Part shown: positions 1-5,993 of the stretch, piece after piece | Layout of the letters: each line of letters opens with the position of its first letter | Position numbering within the stretch: the first letter of the stretch is position 1 | From: CAUJGQ01 sp038325665 | Lineage (GTDB): Bacteria; Chloroflexota; Dehalococcoidia; CAUJGQ01 | DNA: 5,998 bases | Reading direction: 5' to 3' | NCBI GenBank assembly: GCA_038325665.1 | Contig: JBBQJF010000328.1 | Coordinates: 1-5,998, forward strand | Translations under genes and position numbers: made by a program | The notes under the pieces: model-generated | The model's input: the letters and a program-made list of their open reading frames with translations, nothing else | The model's database searches: none | What the model was told of the DNA's origin: nothing

Positions 1-722
1 ACCATCCGACCGGTCATGACCGCGGTGAACGGCCGATCATCCACGTCCGGCGCCGGCGGGTAGGGCGACCCGGCGCGCGCCGAGACGAACCCACATGCAC
101 GCCCAACGCGCCGCTCCCCAACGTCCGGCGCCGGCGTGTACGCCTCAGCCGCGCCCACGTCCGATGTGACCTCACCCGCCACACCAACTTCGGCGCCGGC
201 CATCGGCGTGCAGTGCGACAGCCGTCGCGGATCGAAGCCATTGTGAACGACACGACCCCGCGCCCGGCCGATGCCGTACGCCTCCAATCCGGCGTGGCTG
301 TTAGCGATCACCCGCGTCGCCCAGCGCATACTCAGCCGGGCGGCGCGACCATGATAGGGTGGTACCATCCCCATTCGAATTGTGCCGTCGATCACGGGAA
401 TGCCAAGCAGCCGGCAGACCGGCCCGGCCGCCGCGGTACACATCCAGCCCCATGAATGCACCACATCCGGCCGCCACTGGACGATCTCTCGCCACAGGTC
501 GAATGCCGGCCGCACATCCAGTCGGAACGCCCGCTCACGTACCTGCAATGGCGCGCCTGTCGCCCGGATCACACCGGCGAAGGGGCCGCCGGCCATGCTC
601 CACACCCGCCGTTCCCACTCGGGCGGCAGATGCTCAACCAGCAACGCCACCTGGCGCTCCGCGCCTCCATTGCCAAGCCCATCCACCACCACCAACACCC
701 GGCCGCCGCGCCTCGCCGTCAC
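1..722 (-). CDS. Glycosyltransferase family 4-type, N-terminal 240 residues (runs off left edge)
   Basis: A frame open from a GTG at 722 to the window edge encodes 240 residues with no stop. It probably transfers a sugar from an activated donor to a growing glycan on the cytoplasmic face of the membrane. Residues 8-15 (RVLVVVDG) form the first strand of a GT-B Rossmann fold. Residues 18-33 contain the GGAERQVALLVEHL motif typical of GT4 N-terminal domains. WRPDVVHSWGW (83-93), RVIANSHAGLEAYGI (137-151) and RVVHNGFDP (157-165) follow in the family order. FTAVMTGRM (232-240) looks like the first strand of the C-terminal donor-binding domain, so roughly the second half lies outside the window. 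The start is supported by a GGGAGGGGG Shine-Dalgarno seven bases upstream. The stretch at about residues 169-229 is longer than usual for the interdomain linker and holds a repeated PAPDV motif. The family call is strong; donor and acceptor are unknown. Confidence 0.88.
   Translation of the reverse strand, partial: MTARRGGRVLVVVDGLGNGGAERQVALLVEHLPPEWERRVWSMAGGPFAGVIRATGAPLQVRERAFRLDVRPAFDLWREIVQWRPDVVHSWGWMCTAAAGPVCRLLGIPVIDGTIRMGMVPPYHGRAARLSMRWATRVIANSHAGLEAYGIGRARGRVVHNGFDPRRLSHCTPMAGAEVGVAGEVTSDVGAAEAYTPAPDVGERRVGRACGFVSARAGSPYPPAPDVDDRPFTAVMTGRM
43..201. repeat. Repeated GC-rich motif inside the GT4-type linker
   Basis: The 16-mer ACGTCCGGCGCCGGCG occurs exactly at 43-58 and again at 121-136, 78 bases apart. 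A diverged relative (ACTTCGGCGCCGGC) lies at 187-200, 66 bases further on. Both spacings are multiples of three, so the minus-strand gene stays in frame. The copies encode PPAPDV, TPAPDV and MAGAEV at about residues 222-227, 196-201 and 174-179. The DNA between copies is only weakly similar, so this is a dispersed motif rather than a clean tandem repeat. Confidence 0.6.
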
Positions 723-729
723 GTTCGTA

Positions 730-738
730 CCCCCTCCC
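730..738 (-). promoter_or_regulatory. Ribosome binding site of the GT4-type gene
   Basis: On the minus strand GGGAGGGGG is followed by the 7-base spacer TACGAAC and then GTG at 722-720. This purine-rich match to the anti-Shine-Dalgarno is the main reason for choosing the GTG at 722 as start. An upstream frame ends in a TGA that overlaps this GTG, but that frame does not look like a gene. Confidence 0.6.
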
Positions 739-751
739 AGTCCCGGCGGCG

Positions 752-760
752 ATGATACCA
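752..760 (-). promoter_or_regulatory. Candidate extended -10 promoter for the GT4-type gene
   Basis: The minus strand reads TGGTATCAT. This is a TGn extension followed by TATCAT, which matches the TATAAT consensus at five of six positions. It stands out in very GC-rich DNA. No convincing -35 hexamer is visible 16-18 bases upstream. Transcription would start near 745 and give a leader of about 23 bases that contains the Shine-Dalgarno. The call rests on the motif alone. Confidence 0.35.
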
Positions 761-877
761 CTCCCGCCCAACAGACCGCGCGAGCGTGCTACTGCCGCCC
801 GCACCGGATCCGGCAACGGGTCCGATTCCCTGCCGGCCGCCCCTACCCACACGGCGTCGCACGCGGGCAAGCCTATC

Positions 878-913
878 CGTGCTCACGTCGCGGGCAGTGC
901 TGACGTCCCGCGC
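878..913. repeat. Two tandem copies of an 18-base unit
   Basis: Positions 878-895 and 896-913 agree at 14 of 18 bases. Three of the four differences are C/G exchanges. Read on the minus strand, each copy contains GACGT followed by AGCAC after one base. CGCGGG (889-894) and CCCGCG (907-912) can also pair, so the block could fold. It lies in the non-coding spacer, and its function is unknown. Confidence 0.55.
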
Positions 914-937
914 CCGTAGCACCAGGCATCGAACGCG

Positions 938-956
938 GGCGACCCATCGGGTCGCC
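938..956. repeat. Perfect inverted repeat GGCGACCC-ATC-GGGTCGCC
   Basis: Eight-base arms (938-945 and 949-956) surround a three-base loop. Neither strand has a T-tract next to it, so it is not a standard intrinsic terminator. On the minus strand it is preceded by GGTAGA. A partly similar GGGTAGGGGCGGCC occurs on the same strand near 835-849, which suggests remnants of a dispersed palindromic element. Whether it recurs elsewhere in the genome cannot be told from this window. Confidence 0.5.
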
Positions 957-1115
957 TCTACCTTGGTTGATCGAGGTTTTCCCTCCTCATCCACCCGATA
1001 GATAGGCGGTCCATATTCTCCCCCCGGATTCACTCCATCGAGTTGCCTCCATCCACGGCATACCCCATCCCTCATCCGCCACTCCACCCGCGAGCCTCCC
1101 CCGCCCCCACGACCC

Positions 1116-1124
1116 TGCTACTAT
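1116..1124 (+). promoter_or_regulatory. Candidate extended -10 for the methyltransferase gene
   Basis: TGCTACTAT reads as a TGn extension plus TACTAT, which matches TATAAT at four of six positions. No -35 hexamer is evident in the C-rich DNA upstream. The predicted start, near 1131, falls inside the heptamer array and would leave a leader of about 34 bases. This is weak evidence and only a suggestion. Confidence 0.22.
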
Positions 1125-1150
1125 GACCCGTGACCCGTGACCCGTGACCC
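1124..1150. repeat. Heptamer tandem array (TGACCCG)x3 plus TGACCC
   Basis: Three exact TGACCCG units at 1124-1130, 1131-1137 and 1138-1144 are followed by a partial TGACCC at 1145-1150. The array ends three bases before the TAAGG ribosome binding site and 14 bases before the methyltransferase ATG, so it lies in the probable leader. Repeat-number change would alter leader length but not the reading frame. It could also act as repeated binding sites. Confidence 0.85.
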
Positions 1151-1152
1151 CC

Positions 1153-1157
1153 TAAGG
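1153..1157 (+). promoter_or_regulatory. Ribosome binding site of the methyltransferase gene
   Basis: TAAGG lies seven bases upstream of the ATG at 1165. It is the only purine-rich stretch in the C-rich leader and supports that ATG. The N-terminal sequence beginning there is also plausible for the family. Confidence 0.5.
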
Positions 1158-1164
1158 CTCCCCC

Positions 1165-2052
1165 ATGACCGCCACACTACGCGACGTACAGTCGTTCTGG
1201 GACGCCCACCCCTGCGGCAGTTGGCTGTCGGAGACGCTCGACCGGCGGCAGTACTTCGCCGAGATCACGGAGCGGCGCTACGCGATGCTGCCGTTTCTGC
1301 CGCACACCGCCCAATTCGACCGGTTCGCCGGTCGCCGTGTGTTGGAGATCGGCTGCGGCATCGGTACCGATGGACTCCAGTTCGCGACGCACGGAGCGAC
1401 CTATACGGGGCTGGACCTTACGCCGGCCGGCGTCAGTCAGGCGCGCGAGCAGTTCGAGTTATCGAACGCGCCCGGCGCGTTCGCGGTCGCCGACGCCGAG
1501 CGGCTGCCGTTCGCGGAGGGCGCCTTCGACCACCTGTATAGTTGGGGGGTGATTCATCACTCGCCCGATACCGAGGCGACCGTCCGGGAAATGTTCCGAG
1601 TGCTGCGACCGGGCGGCACAGTGTGCGTCATGATCTACAACAAATCGTCGATCAACTATCTGGTCGAGATCATGGTCCTGCGCCGGCTGATGCGCTGGCT
1701 GCTGTATCCGTCATTCGCGCCGGCGCTGATCGCCCGCATGACAGGGCTGCCGCGTTGGAAGCTCGCGGGACACCGCGACATCCTGCTACGCGGCAGGAGC
1801 GGCCGCGGCGGGGATTGGCTGAGCGCCAACACCGACGGCCCCGACTGTCCGCTGGCGAAGGTGTACGACCGCGAGGATGCGCTGCGTCTATTCGGCCAGT
1901 TCGACGGGGTTCGGATGGATGTGCGCTACTTCGATCACACGCACTGGCCGGTGATCGGCCGCCGTCTGCCGCGTGCCGCGCGTGAATGGCTGGGCAATCA
2001 TGCCGGCTGGCTGAGGATTGTGCACGCGCGGCGACCTCTGGACAGTGGGTGA
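1165..2052 (+). CDS. Class I SAM-dependent methyltransferase
   Basis: This 295-residue cytoplasmic enzyme should transfer a methyl group from S-adenosylmethionine. SAM-binding motif I is VLEIGCGIGTDG at 59-70, and the acidic end of strand 2 is YTGLDLTPAGV at 80-90. ADAERLPFAEGAFDHLYSWGV (109-129) is the usual motif II region, followed by IHHSPD (130-135) and RVLRPGG (145-151). This is the Methyltransf_11-like arrangement. The C-terminal part, about 155-295, is longer than the minimal fold and includes CPLAKVYDREDALRLFGQF (228-246), which I recall from methyltransferases found near glycan genes. The ATG follows a TAAGG site. It is the only plus-strand gene, divergent from the GT4-type gene and convergent with the flippase, so it is probably transcribed alone. 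Its substrate is unknown; a sugar hydroxyl or glycan-lipid intermediate is inferred from context. A small-molecule substrate unrelated to glycans cannot be excluded. Confidence 0.9.
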   Translation: MTATLRDVQSFWDAHPCGSWLSETLDRRQYFAEITERRYAMLPFLPHTAQFDRFAGRRVLEIGCGIGTDGLQFATHGATYTGLDLTPAGVSQAREQFELSNAPGAFAVADAERLPFAEGAFDHLYSWGVIHHSPDTEATVREMFRVLRPGGTVCVMIYNKSSINYLVEIMVLRRLMRWLLYPSFAPALIARMTGLPRWKLAGHRDILLRGRSGRGGDWLSANTDGPDCPLAKVYDREDALRLFGQFDGVRMDVRYFDHTHWPVIGRRLPRAAREWLGNHAGWLRIVHARRPLDSG

Positions 2053-2083
2053 GAGCACCTATCATGCCGGCTGATTGCTCACC
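2048..2083. terminator. Imperfect hairpin overlapping the methyltransferase stop codon
   Basis: GGTGA plus GCA (2048-2052, 2055-2057) can pair with TGCTCACC (2076-2083), giving eight base pairs with a two-base bulge and an 18-base loop. No T-tract follows on either strand, so this would be at most a non-canonical terminator between the convergent genes. A termination role is inferred from position only. Confidence 0.2.
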
Positions 2084-2089
2084 AAGATG

Positions 2090-2104
2090 GCGGGACAAAC
2101 CCGC
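2090..2104. terminator. Short perfect hairpin in the convergent spacer
   Basis: GCGGG (2090-2094) and CCCGC (2100-2104) pair around the loop ACAAA. It lies between the convergent methyltransferase and flippase stop codons, about 60 bases beyond the flippase stop at 2165. There is no adjacent T-tract on either strand. It could contribute to U-tract-independent termination in both directions, but this is speculative. Confidence 0.22.
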
Positions 2105-2164
2105 GAGCGACCAGAGGGCCGGCCGAGTCCCGCGGCCAAATGGAAGGAACTGGCCCCCCTCCAC

Positions 2165-3532
2165 TTATCGGGGAGAAGCCGGGGAAGCGATGGATCGCCG
2201 GCGGCGCACCATATCTTGCATCTCCCTAAGGTCTTGTCGCGACAGTAGCAGCATGGTCGCCAACCCCATGCCGCTCTCCCGCGCAAAGACGCGCAGCAGC
2301 AACGCCGCCATCACCCAGTATCCGACCGAGGAGCCGATCGACGCGCCGGTCGCTCCCCAGCGGGGGATCGTCACCAGATCGACGGCCACGTTGATGATCA
2401 GGGCGGCGACCGGCGCGATCACGGTGATGCGCGGAAATCCCTGACCGCCGAGATAGTGATTCACAACAATCGATAGGGACAGCGCCACCGTCCCCGGCAG
2501 TAGCGCCAGCAACGCGGGGTAGGCGGGAGCGAACGCCGCGCCGAACGCCAGCATGATCAAGGGTTGCCCGACCAGCGCCAGCGCCAGCGCTGCGATCAGA
2601 GTCGCGGCCAGCGTATGGCGGAGCACGCGGGCGGAGAGCGCGACACCGGCGGCATGGTCAGCGGCGGCAACCGCCGGGAACAGCACCCGGCCGGCGACAT
2701 CGGGCAGCCGCAGCGTCAGGTCCGCCAGTAGGATAGCCGTCCCGTAGAACGCCGCCGCGGCTGCCCCGGCCCACCAACCGACGAGGAACAAATCGAGTCG
2801 CAGCAGCAACACACCCGCGACGGCGGCCACGAAACCGCGCCCGCCCAGCGTGAACGAGGCGACAAACGTGCGCCGGTTCACCTGAAACGGCAACGGCATT
2901 CGGAACCGCACGAGCAGCACCGCCATCAACGCCGCGGCGGCGTATACGGCGGCCCATGTGGCGACCAGAGGGACCACACCGGCCGAGAAGAACACCACCA
3001 TCACGAGATTGGCCGGCGCCAGCGCCAGCGGGATCACGACGCGCACCGCGTTATACGCGTGAAAGCGACGCAGACCGGCCAGCAGGCTGACCAACAACTC
3101 GGTCAGTACCGACGCGGCGGTGACGCTCAGCACCAACCAGCCCAACTCCCGCCGGCCGTCGCCGCCCAACATCGCCCGTAACCACACCGGCCAGATCGCG
3201 TAGACGGTCGCCAGCGCGGTCGAGGCGGCCATCACCCACAGAAGAGAGTGCCAAAACAGCGCCGGCGCCCGTGACCGGTCGCGGCTGGCCCAGTAGGTGT
3301 TCGCGTATTGCAGCCCGCCGCTCAGCAGCAGCCCCAATGTCGCGACGGCTCCGGAGCCAAGTACGTAGGTTCCTCGACCCTCGGGACCGAGCGACCGGCT
3401 CACGATCACGCTGTTGATCGCGGTCGCGCCGAGCGTGAGGACGCTGCCCAGCAGGGTCAGGCCGAGGGCGCTGACGAACGACGCGCCGCCCGCGCCCGCC
3501 GTTTCTCGCTCGACATCGATCGCGTGCTGCAC
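2165..3532 (-). CDS. Wzx/MOP-type polysaccharide flippase (lipid-linked glycan transporter)
   Basis: This very hydrophobic protein should move lipid-linked oligosaccharide from the inner to the outer face of the cytoplasmic membrane. With the GTG at 3532 it has 455 residues, normal for the family. The N-terminal helix SALGLTLLGSVLTLGATAINSVIVSRSLGPEGRGTY (about 20-56) includes the (V/L)SRxLGPEGxG motif typical of polysaccharide-synthesis transporters. About 12 to 14 membrane segments follow. A GGRGFVAAVAGVLLLRLDLFLVG stretch opens the second half, as in Polysacc_synt proteins. The C-terminus is a short basic cytoplasmic tail (VRRRRS). A longer frame begins with GTG codons at 3589 and 3586, adding up to 19 Arg/Thr-rich residues, but no Shine-Dalgarno precedes them and they lie in an inverted repeat. 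At 3532 an AGGGA lies three bases upstream, an acceptable though close ribosome site. It is the last gene of the minus-strand unit, downstream of the GT2 gene. Confidence 0.87.
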   Translation of the reverse strand: MQHAIDVERETAGAGGASFVSALGLTLLGSVLTLGATAINSVIVSRSLGPEGRGTYVLGSGAVATLGLLLSGGLQYANTYWASRDRSRAPALFWHSLLWVMAASTALATVYAIWPVWLRAMLGGDGRRELGWLVLSVTAASVLTELLVSLLAGLRRFHAYNAVRVVIPLALAPANLVMVVFFSAGVVPLVATWAAVYAAAALMAVLLVRFRMPLPFQVNRRTFVASFTLGGRGFVAAVAGVLLLRLDLFLVGWWAGAAAAAFYGTAILLADLTLRLPDVAGRVLFPAVAAADHAAGVALSARVLRHTLAATLIAALALALVGQPLIMLAFGAAFAPAYPALLALLPGTVALSLSIVVNHYLGGQGFPRITVIAPVAALIINVAVDLVTIPRWGATGASIGSSVGYWVMAALLLRVFARESGMGLATMLLLSRQDLREMQDMVRRRRSIASPASPR

Positions 3533-3553
3533 ACGTCCCTGCCCGGCGCGACC

Positions 3554-3587
3554 GGTGGTCAGGCGGACCCGCGTGGGCCTGACCACC
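3554..3587. repeat. Inverted repeat at the GT2/flippase junction
   Basis: GGTGGTCAGGC (3554-3564) pairs perfectly with GCCTGACCACC (3577-3587) around a 12-base GC-rich loop. An alternative fold keeps ten outer pairs and adds an inner CCC/GGG stem. It lies between the GT2 stop (3602) and the preferred flippase start (3532). No T-tract follows on the minus strand, so a simple intrinsic terminator is unlikely. It could control translation of the flippase, protect or process the mRNA, or partly terminate transcription. Confidence 0.7.
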
Positions 3588-3601
3588 ACCGGCCGCCGCG
3601 C

Positions 3602-4522
3602 CTACGCTCGATTCCTCACGATGTCTCGAACCCGGCGCATCGGACGGATCGACGATGCTCCGACCAGCATCAGCGCCATGAGCGCCAGTGACCGCACCGG
3701 CGACCCGTATCGCAGATGCTGCCGCACACGACTCCACGCGTGTGCCCGGTCGCCCGCCAGCCGAAACCACACGGCCGCGTCCGACAGCAGACCCGCGTAC
3801 ATCCGCCGGTTACGCGCCCTCAGATACGCGACATAGGCGGCTTCTTCGGTGAACAAGGTGCGAAACGAACGGTTCATGCGGGCGATGCGCGCCGGATCAT
3901 ACGATCGGTCGCGGTTGATACTGTCGGTTCCCTCGGTATGGTAGATGCGTAGGCCGCGATGCAGATAGAAGATGCCGGCGCCTCGGTGGATCTTCCACCA
4001 CAGCACTGCCTCCTGGCCGGCGATCTGCTCGTTGAAGCGCCGGCCGGCGAGCAGCCTGCTCCGTATCACCCCCCAATGCTCACCGCCGGCACGCGACGCG
4101 AGCGTGTCGTAGTCGAGCCACTGGTGGCGGTCGAATCCGTGGCCGCTGAGCGCGCCCGTGCGCGAATCGATGCAGTTGCACGAGATTGAGTCGAGCGTAT
4201 CGCCGTGGCGCGCGATCAGCCGCGCGAACGTCGCCAGCGCGTCGGGGGTCATCTCGTCATCGCTGTCAAGGATAGTGAACCAGTCGCCGCGCATGGCATC
4301 GAATCCCGTGTTGCGCGCCGCCGATACCCCGCGGTTGTGTGGATGGCGCAAGACGCGGATGCGGTGGTCCTGATGGGCGGCGAGCACCGCATCGGTATCA
4401 TCGGTCGATCCGTCATCGACGACAATCACTTCCCAATCCCGGAACGTCTGGCGCAGCACGCTGTCGAGCGCGCGGCCGAGAGTTCCGGCACGGTTGTAGG
4501 TCGTGGTGATGATCGAGATCAT
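3602..4522 (-). CDS. Family 2 (GT-A) glycosyltransferase
   Basis: This 306-residue enzyme should add a sugar from a nucleotide-sugar donor to a lipid-linked glycan at the cytoplasmic face of the membrane. The GT-A fold is clear: ISIITTTYNRAGTL at 2-15, EVIVVDDGSTDDT at 31-43 with the nucleotide-binding DDGS, NRGVSAARNTG at 63-73, and the metal-binding DSDD at 86-89. GQEAVLWWKI (169-178) fits the later catalytic-base region. The C-terminal part is helical and basic, with a hydrophobic segment at about 278-291 followed by a basic tail, suggesting membrane association. I chose the ATG at 4522 because the fold begins at residue 2 and the gene then starts 16 bases after the ligase stop. A longer frame from 4579 would overlap the ligase gene and lacks a ribosome site. 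A GGA lies nine bases upstream of the chosen ATG. Sugar specificity is unknown. Confidence 0.9.
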   Translation of the reverse strand: MISIITTTYNRAGTLGRALDSVLRQTFRDWEVIVVDDGSTDDTDAVLAAHQDHRIRVLRHPHNRGVSAARNTGFDAMRGDWFTILDSDDEMTPDALATFARLIARHGDTLDSISCNCIDSRTGALSGHGFDRHQWLDYDTLASRAGGEHWGVIRSRLLAGRRFNEQIAGQEAVLWWKIHRGAGIFYLHRGLRIYHTEGTDSINRDRSYDPARIARMNRSFRTLFTEEAAYVAYLRARNRRMYAGLLSDAAVWFRLAGDRAHAWSRVRQHLRYGSPVRSLALMALMLVGASSIRPMRRVRDIVRNRA

Positions 4523-4538
4523 GCCTGCTATTCCGCTG

Positions 4539-5993
4539 TCATCGGATTCCCGTGCCATTGCCGGCGATGGACCGGCCATGCTCGGGCGTGGGTCGCGGCG
4601 AGTTGGTGGCGGAGGTGCGGCTCAGCGTCACGGCGGCGGCCAGCAGGAACGACAACACCGGCGCCATCGCCGGCAGCTCGAGCACCGACATCGCCAGGGC
4701 GCTGACCAGCACGACCACCACGCTGCCCAGCGCGCCGGCGAGCAGATTGCGTCGCGCCGGGTCGGGAGTGAGCGCCAGCGCCCGCCGCGCCGGAATCATG
4801 ATCGCCGCGAGGAATCCGGCGAACAGCAGCAAGCCAACGGCGCCGAAATACAACAGCAGATTGATGTACGCGTTATGCGTGTAGCGCTTGGCCTCGGGCG
4901 CGCCTCCCCCCGTGAGCGTATCGGCCGTGGTGGCGCCGTACTCGGCGCCGGGGCCACTGCCGAGCAGGGGCGCCCGCGCGATCTGACGCAGCGCGTGCCG
5001 GTACTCGACCAGCTTGTCGATCGTATTGACATCATCCCTCGTGCCGAACTCGTTCAGACGTTCCACGGCGGCGGCGCCGAAACCGGGCAGGAACCGCGCC
5101 AGCGTGGTCGCTGCCAGCGCCGTCACCACCACCGCGACCAGCGCCGGCCCGACCATGCGCGCCCGCATGCGCGCGGACGACAGCAGGATGTAGGCGCCCA
5201 GGCCCACCACCAGCGCCACCCACACGATCCGTTGCAAACTAATTAGGAGCGCGACGCTGTACAGGACGAGGCAGGCGGCGTACAGCCACCGCCGTCCGCC
5301 CCGCGCCGTCAGAAACGTGGCCGCCGTCACGACGGCGATGGCATACGTCAGGTAAAACCCGGGCGGGCGCACGCGTGGATAGATGTCAGGACCACCCTGG
5401 ATATAGTGCAGCGGATCGCCGAAGAAGAGCCGCGTATCGTAGCCGGCGATCGCTTGTGCGATGGTCAGCGCCGCCGTCACCGCCGCGAACGCTTGGAGCA
5501 CGCCGAGGGCACGGCGCACCGACCGTTCATCGCGTATCGTCCCGGCGAACACGAAGAACGACGTGTACAGCAAATAATGGCGGCCATAGTCGCGCGCCAC
5601 GGCGTTGTCGATGTGCCCCACGGCGATCGCGAGAGTCACCGACACCAGCACCCACGACACGAACAGCCCCAGCAGGATGTCGGGCGGGCGCAATCGGTAC
5701 GTATCGTCGCGCAACAGGAGCAGACGTAGGACGCGAACGCCGATGTAGCCGGCCGCGATCAACTCGGTGACGAAGATGCCCTGCCCACCCGGCAACTCAA
5801 ACTTGGGAATGTATGCGATGGTGAACACGGTTGAGCTGAACAGAATCATGACCAGACCCGCCGCCACGGGCCGCCGCGCGAGAAACGCCGTGCCGGCGAG
5901 CGCCGCGCCGCTGGCAAGCGCCGTGCCGGGAGCGATCGCTACCGTCCACCCTGCTAGGCACGTCAGCCCGACCGTCACGGCGACCGGCCACAC
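4539..5993 (-). CDS. O-antigen ligase/polymerase-family membrane protein (Wzy_C-like)
   Basis: A polytopic membrane protein of 484 residues (counted from the GTG at 5993) with about 10 to 12 hydrophobic segments. Members of this family transfer or polymerise lipid-linked glycans outside the cytoplasmic membrane. ISLQRIVWVALVVGL (251-265) matches the conserved Arg-bearing segment at the start of Wzy_C. A large hydrophilic loop follows (about 301-373), containing APLLGSGPGAEYG (341-353) and ending in YTHNAYINLLLYFGAVGLLL (371-390), the characteristic HNxY(I/L)xxLxxxGxxG signature. The last 25 residues are hydrophilic and poorly conserved in appearance. It is the first gene visible in the minus-strand unit, followed after 16 bases by the GT2 gene. 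The start is uncertain: the codons before the GTG are AAG and an incomplete xTG at the window edge, so an upstream start two codons earlier or beyond the window is possible. Ligase and polymerase roles cannot be separated from sequence; together with the flippase, a Wzy-like role is attractive. Confidence 0.86.
   Translation of the reverse strand: MWPVAVTVGLTCLAGWTVAIAPGTALASGAALAGTAFLARRPVAAGLVMILFSSTVFTIAYIPKFELPGGQGIFVTELIAAGYIGVRVLRLLLLRDDTYRLRPPDILLGLFVSWVLVSVTLAIAVGHIDNAVARDYGRHYLLYTSFFVFAGTIRDERSVRRALGVLQAFAAVTAALTIAQAIAGYDTRLFFGDPLHYIQGGPDIYPRVRPPGFYLTYAIAVVTAATFLTARGGRRWLYAACLVLYSVALLISLQRIVWVALVVGLGAYILLSSARMRARMVGPALVAVVVTALAATTLARFLPGFGAAAVERLNEFGTRDDVNTIDKLVEYRHALRQIARAPLLGSGPGAEYGATTADTLTGGGAPEAKRYTHNAYINLLLYFGAVGLLLFAGFLAAIMIPARRALALTPDPARRNLLAGALGSVVVVLVSALAMSVLELPAMAPVLSFLLAAAVTLSRTSATNSPRPTPEHGRSIAGNGTGIR

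Larger units (their letters stand above)
723..1164. other. Intergenic spacer between divergent glycosyltransferase and methyltransferase genes
   Basis: This is 442 bases without a convincing gene. The longest frame crossing it, on the minus strand at 719-1087, would make an Arg/Gly-rich product with no recognisable domain, so I treat it as non-coding. The spacer holds candidate promoters for both flanking genes, an 18-base tandem repeat (878-913), a perfect palindrome (938-956) and a heptamer array (1124-1150). A weak stem (about 960-965 pairing with 972-977) followed by T residues could be a minor plus-strand terminator, but no upstream plus-strand gene needs one. I see no tRNA, riboswitch or other RNA family that I recognise. 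Confidence 0.6.

Noticed and set aside
359..919. Long plus-strand frames opposite the GT4-type gene.
   Set aside because: They are rich in Pro, Arg, Ala and Thr with no domain, as expected for antisense frames in GC-rich DNA. The minus strand here encodes clear GT4 motifs.
878..956. Repeats in the spacer as a possible CRISPR array.
   Set aside because: The 18-base copies are directly adjacent with no spacers, there are only two, and no cas genes are present.
719..1087. A 122-residue minus-strand frame whose TGA overlaps the GTG start of the GT4-type gene, suggesting translational coupling.
   Set aside because: The product is Arg/Gly-rich with no recognisable domain and is built partly from the tandem repeat and palindrome. 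It also has no clear ribosome site. The overlap is probably chance.
1997..2073. A 13-base direct repeat ATCATGCCGGCTG at 1997-2009 and 2061-2073, as a possible attachment site.
   Set aside because: A match this short is expected by chance in GC-rich DNA of this size, one copy lies within the methyltransferase coding end, and no integrase or tRNA is present.
3051..3770. A 239-residue minus-strand frame overlapping the flippase and GT2 genes.
   Set aside because: Arg/Ala/Gly-rich shadow frame crossing two well-supported genes, without recognisable motifs.
4503..5246. A 247-residue plus-strand frame opposite the Wzy_C-like gene.
   Set aside because: It is a low-complexity Arg/Gln/His-rich translation antisense to a membrane protein with conserved family motifs.
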